Shown here one piece after another: positions 39,325 through 48,072 of a stretch of DNA of 64,000 nucleotides. Each line of letters opens with the position of its first letter. Within the stretch, counting starts at the first letter, position 1. The notes below the pieces were generated by a model. It searched no databases and was not told the origin of the DNA. It saw nothing but the letters and a program-made list of their open reading frames with translations. Made by a program: the position numbers and the translations under genes. This DNA is from Thiohalocapsa sp. (GTDB taxonomy: Bacteria > Pseudomonadota > Gammaproteobacteria > Chromatiales > Chromatiaceae), in the NCBI RefSeq assembly GCF_022340605.1, contig NZ_JAJDNQ010000009.1, positions 22,509 through 86,508 of the forward strand, in the 5' to 3' direction.

Positions 39325-39353
39325 TTGACAGCGCGGCGTCCAACACGTATTCT
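39325..39353 (+). promoter_or_regulatory. Sigma-70 promoter of tRNA-Pro
   Basis: A perfect TTGACA (39325-39330) lies 17 bases from TATTCT (39348-39353), ending nine bases before the tRNA. It begins one base after the MerR gene's stop codon. Confidence 0.75.
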
Positions 39354-39362
39354 GGCCGGCTT

Positions 39363-39439
39363 CCGGGCGTAGCGCAGTCTGGTAGCGCACCACAATGGGG
39401 TTGTGGGGGTCGCAGGTTCGAATCCTGCCGCCCGGACCA
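39363..39439 (+). tRNA. tRNA-Pro (anticodon GGG)
   Basis: A 77-base cloverleaf with encoded CCA. Acceptor CCGGGCG/CGCCCGG; anticodon stem CCACA/TGTGG with loop ATGGGGT, anticodon GGG at 39397-39399. It reads CCC and CCU proline codons. Confidence 0.97.
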
Positions 39440-39445
39440 AACAAA

Positions 39446-39482
39446 ACGCCGCCTTGGCTGACGCCAAGGCGGCGTTTTTTTT
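39446..39482 (+). terminator. Rho-independent terminator after tRNA-Pro
   Basis: A perfect 13-bp stem, ACGCCGCCTTGGC (39446-39458) with GCCAAGGCGGCGT (39463-39475), with a TGAC loop and an eight-base T-run. It isolates the tRNA from hypF. Confidence 0.95.
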
Positions 39483-39598
39483 CGCCTGCCCGTTTTCCTC
39501 GACCGTTGCGCCCCTCTGTTGTGCCTGACGGTTGCCGATAGCGGGTGTAATGCGGCACAAAGGGGAATCATCGCCACACCGCGAGGGTCCATACGCCC

Positions 39599-42004
39599 AT
39601 GGCCCAGACACCAGACCCGCCATCCGCCAGCACCGGCGAGCTGATCCGCGTCCGTGGGTTGGTGCAGGGCGTCGGCTTCCGGCCTACCGTCTGGCGCCTT
39701 GCCCGCGACCTGGGCCTCGCCGGTGGCGTGCGCAACGACGGTGACGGGGTGCTGATCCGCATCGCCGGCGCGGCTGCCGACATCGAGGCCTTCTGCCGCC
39801 GGTTGGTTGCCGAGCAACCGCCGCTGGCGCGCATCGATGGCATCGAGCGCGGCGCCTGGGACAGGGCAGGGCAGGCCGGTGCGGACTTCGTCATCGAGCA
39901 CAGCGCCGCCACCGGCGTGCACACCGGCGTGGTGCCGGACGCGGCCACCTGTCCCGCCTGCCTCGCGGAAATCCGTGACCCGGACAACCGCCGCCACCGT
40001 TATCCCTTCACCAACTGTACGCACTGCGGCCCCAGGCTCAGCATCGTCCGCGCCATCCCTTACGATCGCGCGAATACCAGCATGGCGGCCTTTCCGATGT
40101 GTCCGGACTGCGCGGCGGAGTATCGGGACCCGGCGGACCGGCGCTTCCACGCCCAGCCCAATGCCTGCCCGACGTGCGGACCTCGGGTCTGGCTCGAGTG
40201 GTCGGACGGCACGGTGCTCGATCCGGCCGAACGGGGCGCCGCCGATGCCGTGGCCGCCGCAAGCGCGCTGCTGGCGGCCGGCCGCATCGTCGCCATCAAG
40301 GGCATCGGCGGCTTCCATCTCGCCTGCGACGCTGCCGATGCCGGCGCCGTCGCCGAGCTGCGCCGGCGCAAGGGCCGCTACGCCAAGCCGCTGGCGCTGA
40401 TGGCGCGCGACCTCGATGTCATTGCCTGCTATGCGGACCTGGACGCGGCCGCCGCCGAGCTGCTGCGTCAACCCGCCGCACCCATCGTGCTGTTGCCGGC
40501 TCGGCCCGGAAGCGGACTCGCACCCGGCGTCGCGCCAGGGCAGACGACCCTCGGCTTCATGCTGCCCTACAGCCCACTGCACCATCTGCTGCTGGCGGAC
40601 TGGGACCGGCCGCTGGTGATGACCAGCGGCAACCGCAGCGAGGAGCCGCAGTGCATCGACAACGACGACGCGCGCAGGCGCCTTGGCGGTATCGCCGATG
40701 CCCTGCTGCTGCACGACCGCGACATCGTCAACAGGGTGGACGACTCGGTGGCGCGGATCATGGACGGCGCACCGCGGCTATTGCGCCGCGCACGCGGCTT
40801 CGCGCCGGCGCCGCTGACCCTGCCCGAGAGCATGGCCTCCTTGCCGCCGGTGCTCGCGATGGGCGGCGAGCTCAAGAACACGCTGTGCCTGCTCCAGGAC
40901 GGCCAGGCGGTGCTCTCGCAGCACTTGGGCGACCTGCACGACGCCGCTACGGCGCGGGAGTTCGAGCACACCATCGCGCTGTACCGGGCGCTCTACGAGC
41001 ACCGGCCCGCGGCTGTTGCCGTGGACGCCCACCCGGGCTACCACGCCAGCGAGGTGGGCCGGCGGCTTGCAGCGGAGCTGGGCGTCCCCGCCATCGAGCT
41101 TCAGCACCACCGCGTCCACATCGCCGCCGTGCTCGCCGACAACGGTTACCCGACCGACGGTGGGCCCGTGCTCGGCATCGCGCTGGACGGCTCCGGCTAC
41201 GGCGACGACGGCACGGTCTGGGGTGGCGAATGGTTCGTCGGCAGCTACACCGACCTGCGCCGCGTCGCGCGCCTCGCTCAGGTGCCGCTGCCGGGCGGCA
41301 CTCGCGCCATCCTCGAGCCCTGGCGGATGCTGTTTGCACACCTCGATGCCGCCTTCGGCTGGGACGCTTTCCAGGCGCGCTTTGGCGGTCTGCGCCTTGC
41401 TCGGTACTTCGCCAAGCGGCCGGTGGACCTGCTGCGCCGGATGACCGCGAGCGGCCTCAACGCACCGCTCACGTCGTCCTGCGGCCGGCTCTTTGACGCA
41501 GTGGCGGCGGCGGTGGGCGTCTGCACCGAGCGCATCGCCTATGAGGGGCAGGCTGCCATCGAGCTGGAGACCCACTGCCGCCCCCTCGACGCCGTGGCTG
41601 GCTATCCGTTCGACCTCGGCGGCGCTGGCGGGCTGCGCGTGCTGGATCCAGCACCCATGTGGCAATCCCTGTGCGAAGACCTCGCCGCCGGAGCCGAGGT
41701 GACGCAGGTCGCCACACGCTTTCATCGTGGCCTCGCCGAGGCCGTGACGGCGTTGTCGGTGGAATTGGCAGCGGCCCACGATGTCGGGACGGTTGCTTTG
41801 TCCGGCGGCGTATACCAGAACCGAACCCTGTTCGAGGCCCTTGCGGCTGGGCTGCGGGCCGCGGGGCTCAGGGTGTTGAGCCACCGCCGCGTGCCGAGCA
41901 ACGACGGCGGACTCGCGCTCGGGCAAGCGGTTGCCGGTGCGCTGTTGTTACAGGCAACGGACACAGGGCGCGAATCGCGCGCGGCGTTGCCACGTGGTGA
42001 CTAG
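39599..42004 (+). CDS. hypF: Hydrogenase maturation carbamoyltransferase HypF
   Basis: An 801-residue protein that makes carbamoyl-adenylate from carbamoyl phosphate for the cyanide ligands of [NiFe] hydrogenases. In order: an acylphosphatase-like domain with RVRGLVQGVGFRPTVWRLA (residues 17-35), two zinc fingers (CPACLAEIRDP ... CTHCGPR and CPDCAAEYRDP ... CPTCGPR), a YrdC-like domain (about 215-400), and a Kae1-like C-terminal domain with the histidine segment LQHHRVHIAAVL near 501. Complete, but no other hyp or hydrogenase gene lies in the window, so the rest must be elsewhere. Confidence 0.97.
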   Translation: MAQTPDPPSASTGELIRVRGLVQGVGFRPTVWRLARDLGLAGGVRNDGDGVLIRIAGAAADIEAFCRRLVAEQPPLARIDGIERGAWDRAGQAGADFVIEHSAATGVHTGVVPDAATCPACLAEIRDPDNRRHRYPFTNCTHCGPRLSIVRAIPYDRANTSMAAFPMCPDCAAEYRDPADRRFHAQPNACPTCGPRVWLEWSDGTVLDPAERGAADAVAAASALLAAGRIVAIKGIGGFHLACDAADAGAVAELRRRKGRYAKPLALMARDLDVIACYADLDAAAAELLRQPAAPIVLLPARPGSGLAPGVAPGQTTLGFMLPYSPLHHLLLADWDRPLVMTSGNRSEEPQCIDNDDARRRLGGIADALLLHDRDIVNRVDDSVARIMDGAPRLLRRARGFAPAPLTLPESMASLPPVLAMGGELKNTLCLLQDGQAVLSQHLGDLHDAATAREFEHTIALYRALYEHRPAAVAVDAHPGYHASEVGRRLAAELGVPAIELQHHRVHIAAVLADNGYPTDGGPVLGIALDGSGYGDDGTVWGGEWFVGSYTDLRRVARLAQVPLPGGTRAILEPWRMLFAHLDAAFGWDAFQARFGGLRLARYFAKRPVDLLRRMTASGLNAPLTSSCGRLFDAVAAAVGVCTERIAYEGQAAIELETHCRPLDAVAGYPFDLGGAGGLRVLDPAPMWQSLCEDLAAGAEVTQVATRFHRGLAEAVTALSVELAAAHDVGTVALSGGVYQNRTLFEALAAGLRAAGLRVLSHRRVPSNDGGLALGQAVAGALLLQATDTGRESRAALPRGD

Positions 42005-42107
42005 CGTAGCAATGTGCAGAGCAGACGGAGCGGCCGCAGGCCGGCTGATATCCGGCTGATATACTGACCTGACCGGGAAGTGGTCCGGCGACAACCCGGG
42101 ATTAGGC

Positions 42108-42659
42108 ATGGCCCTGGCACAGGAAGACATCCAGTTCATCAAAGACCATCTCGGCGAGTGGCTGGCGGAGCAATCGCTCGGCAAGCCGCCAGCGGTCTAC
42201 GAGGTGGAACTGCGCGAGCGCATGGTGCGGGTAGAGGAGGAGCTGAAGCATCAGCGCGAGCTGATGCGCGAAGGCTTTCAGCGCATGGACCAGCGCTTCG
42301 AAGCGGCCGAGCAGCGCTGGCAGGATCTGCGTGAGGACATTCTGGCGCGGTTCGAGCAGGTGGACAAACGTCACGAGCAGCTGCGCGAGGACATGTTGGC
42401 GCGCTTCGAGCAGGTCGACAAGCGCTTCGAGCAGGTCGACAAGCGCTTCGAGCAGGTCGACAAGCATTTCGAGCAGGTCGACAAGCGTTTCGAGCAGGTC
42501 GACAAGCGCTTCGAGCAGGTCGACAAGCGCTTCGAGAGCGTCCAACAGGATATTCGCGAGCTGCAGCGGCGCATGGACCGCTTCCTCGTTTGGTCGTTCG
42601 GCACAACCGTGGCCGTCGGCGGACTGGTAGTCAGCCTGGTCAAATTCTGGAATCCGTAA
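42108..42659 (+). CDS. Membrane-anchored heptad-repeat coiled-coil protein
   Basis: A 183-residue protein of unknown function. An N-terminal helical region is followed by a long coiled coil (residues about 40-165) containing six consecutive copies of the heptad RFEQVDK, one varied to HFEQVDK, ending RFESVQ. A single C-terminal membrane helix (TTVAVGGLVVSLVKFW, about 163-178) anchors it, tail-in. The repeats are 21-base units almost identical in DNA, so length variation between strains is likely. It lies between hypF and convergent nadB. It resembles DUF1640-like coiled-coil proteins only in general design. Confidence 0.75.
   Translation: MALAQEDIQFIKDHLGEWLAEQSLGKPPAVYEVELRERMVRVEEELKHQRELMREGFQRMDQRFEAAEQRWQDLREDILARFEQVDKRHEQLREDMLARFEQVDKRFEQVDKRFEQVDKHFEQVDKRFEQVDKRFEQVDKRFESVQQDIRELQRRMDRFLVWSFGTTVAVGGLVVSLVKFWNP
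42402..42536 (+). repeat. Coding tandem array of 21-base units
   Basis: Six complete near-identical 21-base units plus nine bases of a seventh, each encoding one coiled-coil heptad. Two units carry small changes (CATTTC and CGTTTC for CGCTTC). The unit length keeps frame and heptad phase, so expansion or contraction would alter only rod length. Confidence 0.95.
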
Positions 42660-42798
42660 GGCGTGGGCGAAACGCTCGTCCTCCATCACAAGCGCCGGGC
42701 GCATGGCTCCAAGGGCTCGGCTTCGTCGCGGGACCCCGCGAAGGAGGCGAGGGCCTCGGCCATGAAACCCGGGCGCGCGTCGTGGTCGCAGGCACCGG

Positions 42799-44430
42799 TC
42801 AGCTTTGCCAGCGCTCCGGCCGCGGGCTGTAGCGGTCCGGAATCAGAATGGTCGGGCTGCGCTGGGATTCATCGGACAGCGGGAAGTCCAGGGTGTAGTG
42901 CAGGCCGCGGCTCTCGCGGCGGCGCTGGGCGGACTGGACGATGAGGTCCGCGACTTCCACCAGGTTGCGCAGCTCCAGCAGGTTGGTCTCGACGCGGAAG
43001 TCGCTGTAGTTCTCGATGATCTCCTGGCGCAGCAGGTCGATGCGCCGCTTCGCGCGCGTCAGCCGTTTGTTCGTGCGCACGATGCCGACGTAGTCCCACA
43101 TGAAGCGGCGCAGCTCTTCCCAGTTGTGGGAGATCACCACCTCTTCGTCGGCCTCGGTGACGCGGCTTGCGTCCCAGGGCGGGGTCTCGGGCGGCTCGGG
43201 CCAGCCGTCGGCCAGGGATTCGATGTCGGCCGCCGCCAGCTCGCCGAACACCAGGCACTCCAACAGCGAGTTGCTGGCCATGCGGTTGGCGCCGTGCAGG
43301 CCGGTGTAGGCGGCCTCGCCGATGACATAGAGCCCGGGCAGGTCGGCGCGGGCGCGGGCGTCGGTGAGAATGCCGCCGCAGGTGTAGTGCGCCGCCGGCA
43401 CCACCGGGATGGGCTCTGTGGTCATGTCGATGCCGAGCTCCAGGCAGCGCGCCTGGATGGTGGGGAAGTGCTCGTGGATGAACGCCGGCTCGCGGTGGGA
43501 GATGTCCAGTAGCACGTACTTGCTGCCGATGCGCTTCATCTCGTGGTCGATGGCGCGGGCAACGACGTCGCGCGGCGCCAGCTCCGCACGCTGGTCGAAG
43601 CGTGGCATGAAGCGGTCGCCGTTCGGCAGCAGCAGCCGGGCGCCTTCGCCGCGCAGCGCCTCGGTGACCAGGAACGACTTGGCCTTGGGATGATAGAGGC
43701 ACGTCGGGTGGAACTGGATGAATTCCATGTTCACCGCGCGGCAGCCGGCGCGCCAGGCCATTGCGATGCCGTCGCCGGTTGCCACGTCGGGGTTGCTGGT
43801 ATAGAGGTAGGCCTTACTGGCGCCCCCGGTGGCGACGACGATGAAACGCGCGAGAAAGGTCTCCACCTCGCCGGTCTGGGTGTTCAGGCAGTAGGCGCCG
43901 ATGCAGCGGTGCTCGCCGGCGCCGAGCCGCTGCGCGTCGATGAGGTCGATGGCGGTGTAGAACTCGAACAGGTCCACGTTGGGCAATGCGCGCACGCGGC
44001 CCTCCAGCGTGTCCTCCACGGCCCGGCCCGTGGCATCGGCGGCATGCACGACCCGGCGGTGGGAATGGCCACCCTCACGGGTCAGGTGATATCCCTCGGC
44101 ATTGACGTACTGCTCGTCGCGCGTGAACTTCACGCCCTCGTCCAGCAGCCAGCGGATGTTCTCGGGACCATGCTCCACCACCAGCCGGACGATGCGCTCG
44201 TCGCAGAGCCCGGCGCCGGCAACCAGCGTGTCCCGCACGTGGGCATCCACCGAGTCCGCCGCATCCAGGACGGCCGAGATGCCGCCTTGGGCATAGAGGG
44301 TATTGCCTTCACGCAGCTCGCGCTTGGACAGGACCGCGACATGCAGCGCCGGGACGAGCCGCAGCGCAAGGCTGAGGCCGGCGGCGCCGCTGCCAATGAT
44401 GAGCACGTCGTGGCGATGGGGCGGGTTCAT
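42799..44430 (-). CDS. nadB: L-aspartate oxidase
   Basis: A 543-residue FAD enzyme oxidising L-aspartate to iminoaspartate, the first step of NAD synthesis. [16 protein letters not shown] (residues about 8-23) binds [22 protein letters not shown] near 118, [20 protein letters not shown] near 200 and [13 protein letters not shown] near 235 are the family active-site segments. GGAAG six bases before the ATG at 44430 supports this start over the ATG seven codons earlier. It is divergent from the rpoE operon across a 508-base gap. Confidence 0.96.
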   Translation of the reverse strand: MNPPHRHDVLIIGSGAAGLSLALRLVPALHVAVLSKRELREGNTLYAQGGISAVLDAADSVDAHVRDTLVAGAGLCDERIVRLVVEHGPENIRWLLDEGVKFTRDEQYVNAEGYHLTREGGHSHRRVVHAADATGRAVEDTLEGRVRALPNVDLFEFYTAIDLIDAQRLGAGEHRCIGAYCLNTQTGEVETFLARFIVVATGGASKAYLYTSNPDVATGDGIAMAWRAGCRAVNMEFIQFHPTCLYHPKAKSFLVTEALRGEGARLLLPNGDRFMPRFDQRAELAPRDVVARAIDHEMKRIGSKYVLLDISHREPAFIHEHFPTIQARCLELGIDMTTEPIPVVPAAHYTCGGILTDARARADLPGLYVIGEAAYTGLHGANRMASNSLLECLVFGELAAADIESLADGWPEPPETPPWDASRVTEADEEVVISHNWEELRRFMWDYVGIVRTNKRLTRAKRRIDLLRQEIIENYSDFRVETNLLELRNLVEVADLIVQSAQRRRESRGLHYTLDFPLSDESQRSPTILIPDRYSPRPERWQS

Positions 44431-44668
44431 GGGCACTTCCAGTGGTTGCATCCGGGCCGATCATCGCACGGTCTGGGCGGGCGGCGCGGTGGTGGTGTCG
44501 GCAGGCGGGTCGGTCGTCCTGCAATCTGGCCGGCCGACGGCTCTGCGGGGAAACGTGCTCCCACGGGGCGAAGGCGTCAAGCACTTGGCTCGTGTCTATT
44601 CCCGCACGCTCGGGGGAAGTCCTTATTCCCGAGGTCGCGAAATATGGACAAAACATGGACGTACTATG

Positions 44669-44687
44669 AATGATGCTGTGCATCATT
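44669..44687. promoter_or_regulatory. Perfect 8-bp inverted repeat, possible operator
   Basis: AATGATGC (44669-44676) and GCATCATT (44680-44687) are separated by three bases. The symmetric site abuts a possible -35 box, a usual place for a repressor site. The binding protein is unknown. Confidence 0.35.
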
Positions 44688-44715
44688 TGACTTTGTCGCA
44701 ATGCCCCGTTTTGAT
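44687..44715 (+). promoter_or_regulatory. Possible sigma-70 promoter upstream of rpoE
   Basis: TTGACT (44687-44692) and TTTGAT (44710-44715) with a 17-base spacer. The -10 box matches only four of six. It would give a leader of about 215 bases before rpoE. Confidence 0.3.
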
Positions 44716-44853
44716 GCAACGTTTCGCCCGCATGTTGTCGAGCAACAAGCGGGCCGTCGGCGCGACGCGCTGGGAACCGAGCCGGTCGCGACGGCGCCGT
44801 CACCCATGCTTGCGCTGCGTCAGCTCTTACGTGAGCCCACGCGTGGCGTTCCG

Positions 44854-44880
44854 CGAACTTAATATTGCTGGTGAGTGTCA
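44854..44880 (+). promoter_or_regulatory. Possible sigma-E autoregulatory promoter
   Basis: CGAACTT (44854-44860) resembles the sigma-E -35 GGAACTT, and a TCA-containing -10-like stretch lies about 17 bases further (44878-44881). It lies about 55 bases before the rpoE start. Autoregulation of rpoE from such a promoter is usual in Gammaproteobacteria. Confidence 0.4.
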
Positions 44881-44938
44881 ATGGCTACATGCAACAGGCG
44901 TGGCCCGGTCGCGCGCTCATCCGGCGCCGGAAGGCGCC

Positions 44939-45517
44939 ATGAGTGAGCGTGAGGCGGACCAGGCGCTGGTGGAGCGCGCGCAGCGCGGGGACGGTCGCGC
45001 CTTTGACCTGCTGGTGCTCAAGTATCAGCAACGGGTGGCGGCGCTGATTAGCCGCTACCTGAGGGACAATACGGAGGTGATGGACGTGACCCAGGAGGCG
45101 TTTCTGAAGGCCTACCGGGCACTGCCGGGCTTCCGCGGTGAAAGTGCCTTCTACACCTGGATCTACCGGATCGCCATCAACACCGTGAAGAACTACATGG
45201 TTGCACAGGGTCGGCGGCCACCTGGCGAGGATGTAGAAGCCGAGGTGGCGGAACAGATGGACATGGGCGGGCGGCTGCGCGAGCACGCCACGCCGGAGCG
45301 CGAGCTACTGACGGACGAGATCGCCGAGAATGTGCAGGCGGCCCTGGACGGCCTGCCGGAGGATCTGCGCACGGCCATCGTGCTGCGTGAACTGGAAGGT
45401 ATGAGCTACGAGGAGATCGCCACCGCCATGTCCTGTCCCATTGGCACGGTCCGCTCGCGCATCTTCCGCGCGCGTGAGGCCATCGACAAGCGTCTGCGAC
45501 CCTTGCTGACGCCATGA
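44939..45517 (+). CDS. rpoE: RNA polymerase sigma-E (AlgU-type) factor
   Basis: A 192-residue ECF sigma factor controlling envelope stress. Region 2 includes DQALVERAQRGDGRAFDLLV (about 6-25) and DVTQEAFLKAYRALPGFRG near 50; region 4 includes LPEDLRTAIVLRELEGMSYE and GTVRSRIFRAREAIDKRL near the end. The length matches RpoE/AlgU. The ATG at 44939 has GGAAGG upstream; longer upstream reading in frame is not family-like. It is followed by the anti-sigma gene 55 bases downstream. Confidence 0.97.
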   Translation: MSEREADQALVERAQRGDGRAFDLLVLKYQQRVAALISRYLRDNTEVMDVTQEAFLKAYRALPGFRGESAFYTWIYRIAINTVKNYMVAQGRRPPGEDVEAEVAEQMDMGGRLREHATPERELLTDEIAENVQAALDGLPEDLRTAIVLRELEGMSYEEIATAMSCPIGTVRSRIFRAREAIDKRLRPLLTP

Positions 45518-45572
45518 TCCGGCGTTTTTCCGCCGCAGACGTTCGGGCAACACAGCGAATCGGGGGTTCTGA

Positions 45573-46127
45573 ATGAGCACGGAGCAGCAGAGGCAGCGCA
45601 TCTCCGCCCTGGTGGACGGTGAGTTGGGCCGCTTCGAGGCGGCCGCGGCCATCAACGATCTGACGCGCTCGCCGGAGCTTGCGGCGTCCTGGGAGCGCTG
45701 GCACCTCATCGGCCGAGCGCTGCGGGGCGAGCCGAATACCCTGGCCGCCCGCGCCACCGCCGCGCGGGTGCGTGCGGCCGCGGATGCACAGCACTTGTCG
45801 GGCCGCGGCCGCAGGCCGCCGCGCTCCCGGCGCCCGGGTGCCTGGCAGCCGATCGGCGGTGCCATTGCAGCGGGGCTGATGGTGGTCGGTTTGGCGCTGT
45901 TCCTGACCAAGCCGGTGAGTCAACAGCAGGGCGGCATACATGGTTTCGCCGGCACGCCCGCGCCACTGCCGGCGCAACCGGTCGCCGAGCGATGGCAGCA
46001 GGCGGACCCGGTCGTGCGCGCACGGCTCGACCGCCTGCTGGTCAATCACCAGGAGCAGGTGGCGGGCCTCGGTAGCCCCGGTGTGGCGGCCTATGCGGCT
46101 GTCATCGGCTACGAGCGCCTGCCTTGA
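45573..46127 (+). CDS. rseA: Sigma-E anti-sigma factor (RseA/MucA type)
   Basis: A 184-residue single-pass membrane protein. The cytoplasmic anti-sigma domain (1-70) begins RQRISALVDGELGRFEAA, typical of RseA; one membrane helix lies near residues 94-110 (IGGAIAAGLMVVGLALFL); the periplasmic tail contains the region bound by RseB. Cleavage by DegS/RseP would release sigma-E. Its stop overlaps the next start by one base (TGATG). Confidence 0.93.
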   Translation: MSTEQQRQRISALVDGELGRFEAAAAINDLTRSPELAASWERWHLIGRALRGEPNTLAARATAARVRAAADAQHLSGRGRRPPRSRRPGAWQPIGGAIAAGLMVVGLALFLTKPVSQQQGGIHGFAGTPAPLPAQPVAERWQQADPVVRARLDRLLVNHQEQVAGLGSPGVAAYAAVIGYERLP

Positions 46128-47125
46128 TGGTGCGGTCTCGGCGATTGGGCGGCACGACGCCCGGGAACATGATGCGTCCGCGGCGTGCGTTCCTGTTGGC
46201 CTTGTGCGTGGTGGCGGCACTGTGGCTGTGCGCGCTCGTCGCGCAGGCCGCGGAGGCGCCGCAACGGCTGCTGGAGCGCATGAACCGCGCGCTCGAGCAG
46301 GTGGAGTTCAACGGCACCCTGGTCTATCTGCACGGGCAGGACCTTGCCGCCCTGCGTGTCACCCACAGGATCAAGGACGGCAACCCGGGCGAAAGCATGC
46401 TGTCGCTCACCGGTCCCGTGCGCGCATTGTCGCGCCACGCGCGTGGCGTCACCTGCATGCTGCCGGATGCCGCCCCGCTGACGGTACCCAAGGCGCACGG
46501 CCGGCGCGGCATGCTGCGCAAGGTGCCGCTCGACTTCGAGCGCCTGAGCGCCTACTACGACATCCGGTACCTGGGTCAGTTTCGCGTCGCTGGCCGCGAC
46601 ACCGATGTGGTCGGTGTGCTGGCGCAGGACGGCTTTCGCTATGGCTACCGGTTCTATCTGGACAAGGCCAGCGGTTTGCCGCTGAAGCTGGATCTGCTGG
46701 ACGAGGACGAGACGCCGGTCCAGCAGATCATGTTCACCGACATCGCCATCGAGGGGCAGGGCGACGCGGGCGCCGAACCCGCGGGCGGAGGGTCACCGGA
46801 GCAGGTGCCCGCGCAGGCCGACGCTGGCCCCAACTGGCTGTCGGCAGCATTGCCGCCGGGATTTCACGTCGTCTCGGAGGAATCGCTCCGGCGTGACGAT
46901 GGCGCCAGCATCCACCAACTTGTCTTGAGCGATGGACTGGCGTCGTTCTCCATCTATCTGGAGCCGCCACTCGACGGCGCCCTGCAGGGCGAGTCGCGGC
47001 TCGGCGCCGTCAGCGCGGCCGGCGGACGCGTCGGCGAGCAGCAGGTGACCGTGGTGGGCGAGGTGCCACCGGCGACCGTGCGCATGGTGCTCGAGGGCAC
47101 CGATCCGCCGGATCAACCCTGGTGA
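46127..47125 (+). CDS. rseB: Sigma-E regulatory periplasmic protein (RseB/MucB type)
   Basis: A 332-residue periplasmic protein that shields RseA from proteolysis and senses lipopolysaccharide or mislocalised lipoproteins. A signal peptide (hydrophobic segment about residues 22-38 ending VAQAAEA) precedes APQRLLERMNRALEQVEFNG, the MucB_RseB start. A large lipoprotein-like domain and a small C-terminal domain follow, joined by a Gly/Ala/Glu-rich linker near residue 208-228. The ATG sharing a base with the rseA stop was chosen; an ATG 14 codons later is an alternative that still keeps the signal. Confidence 0.93.
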   Translation: MVRSRRLGGTTPGNMMRPRRAFLLALCVVAALWLCALVAQAAEAPQRLLERMNRALEQVEFNGTLVYLHGQDLAALRVTHRIKDGNPGESMLSLTGPVRALSRHARGVTCMLPDAAPLTVPKAHGRRGMLRKVPLDFERLSAYYDIRYLGQFRVAGRDTDVVGVLAQDGFRYGYRFYLDKASGLPLKLDLLDEDETPVQQIMFTDIAIEGQGDAGAEPAGGGSPEQVPAQADAGPNWLSAALPPGFHVVSEESLRRDDGASIHQLVLSDGLASFSIYLEPPLDGALQGESRLGAVSAAGGRVGEQQVTVVGEVPPATVRMVLEGTDPPDQPW

Positions 47126-47278
47126 GCGCGTGGTGAGCGCGCCCGTGCGGCTACGTAGCGGAGAGACAGACAAGCGGAGCGGGACCGACGCCGGTGCCGG
47201 TTTCGATTAACAGTTGCGCAAAGCCAGGAAGCAGCGTAATTTTACTCGGCTTTACTGCACCCTGTCGGACCCGAAGCC

Positions 47279-47773
47279 GTGATCGAAGAACAGGCCATTG
47301 TCCTGCGCGCAGACGCCGAGGTCGCCTACGTGGAGGCGATTCGCCGCAGCGCCTGCGGCAGTTGCCATGCGGCCTCCGGCTGCGGCACGTCGCTGCTAGA
47401 GCGTTACTTCGGCCGCCGGTCTCTGCGCATGGAGTTGGACAATCCCCTCGGCGTGGCCGCGGGCGAGACCGTGGTCATCGGTGTGCCGGAAGGCTCCATG
47501 CTGCGGGCTGCGGTGGCGGCCTACCTCGGCCCACTTGCGGGGCTCATCCTGGGCGCCATCGCCGGCCAGCAGTGGGCCTTGTCGGGTGCAGCTTCGGGCA
47601 GCGATTGGCCAACTCTGCTCGGCGCGGCCGCCGGCTTCCTGCTCGCGCTGACCCTGGTGGCGCGATACGGCCGCACGCTGGCGCAGGACCCACGCTATAA
47701 GCCGGTGCTGCTGCGCCGCGAGGTGTCCGAGCGTGTGCCCGTGCGGGTGTCGGCGCCGGTGACCTTCCGCTGA
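47279..47773 (+). CDS. rseC: SoxR-reducing system/RseC family protein
   Basis: A 164-residue inner-membrane protein. The N-terminal four-cysteine motif (RRSACGSCHAASGCGTS near residue 22) and two adjacent membrane helices (about 80-97 and 107-127) are diagnostic of RseC/MucC. The start is GTG. Family members modulate sigma-E and take part in Rsx-linked SoxR reduction. It lies 153 bases downstream of rseB. Confidence 0.93.
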   Translation: MIEEQAIVLRADAEVAYVEAIRRSACGSCHAASGCGTSLLERYFGRRSLRMELDNPLGVAAGETVVIGVPEGSMLRAAVAAYLGPLAGLILGAIAGQQWALSGAASGSDWPTLLGAAAGFLLALTLVARYGRTLAQDPRYKPVLLRREVSERVPVRVSAPVTFR

Positions 47774-48072
47774 GAGCGTTGCCTCATCGGGCAGCGCCTG
47801 CCGCGGGCTGGCGCACATCATGCAGTGGTTGGACATCGGGCCCGTGAACGCGCCCGAGGGCGTTCCGGTCGGACGACGTCTCACGCGCACATCGCCCACG
47901 CGCACATCGTCTGATCTGGCTGTCCCATCATGCGCAACGGCCAGACGGCGAGAGTCGCAGCATCCTGCCGCGGCCCGCTCTGTTATCTTTGCGCGATGAC
48001 CGCAGGCCCAAGGGCTTGGCGGCAGTTCTGCTGCGCAACTGCGATCCATCCAGCGACCAAACGCACGCCCAG
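47774..48072 (+). other. rseC-mucD intergenic region
   Basis: 299 bases with no convincing gene. A short direct repeat of CGCACATCG occurs at about 47884-47910. The protease gene could have its own promoter here, but no clear boxes were found. Confidence 0.5.

Larger units (their letters stand above)
44431..44938. other. nadB-rpoE divergent intergenic region
   Basis: 508 bases without a gene, somewhat more AT-rich than the flanks. It holds an 8-bp perfect inverted repeat (44669-44687), a possible sigma-70 promoter (44687-44715) and a possible sigma-E promoter (44854-44880), listed separately. The nadB promoter should lie in its left part but was not resolved. Confidence 0.6.

Noticed and set aside
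42402..42536. Regularly spaced short repeats that might suggest a CRISPR array
   Set aside because: Units are contiguous without spacers, encode in-frame heptads and lie inside a gene.
44303..44938. A longer rpoE product starting upstream of 44939
   Set aside because: The extra residues are unlike any sigma factor, while the internal ATG has a good ribosome site and gives the standard length.
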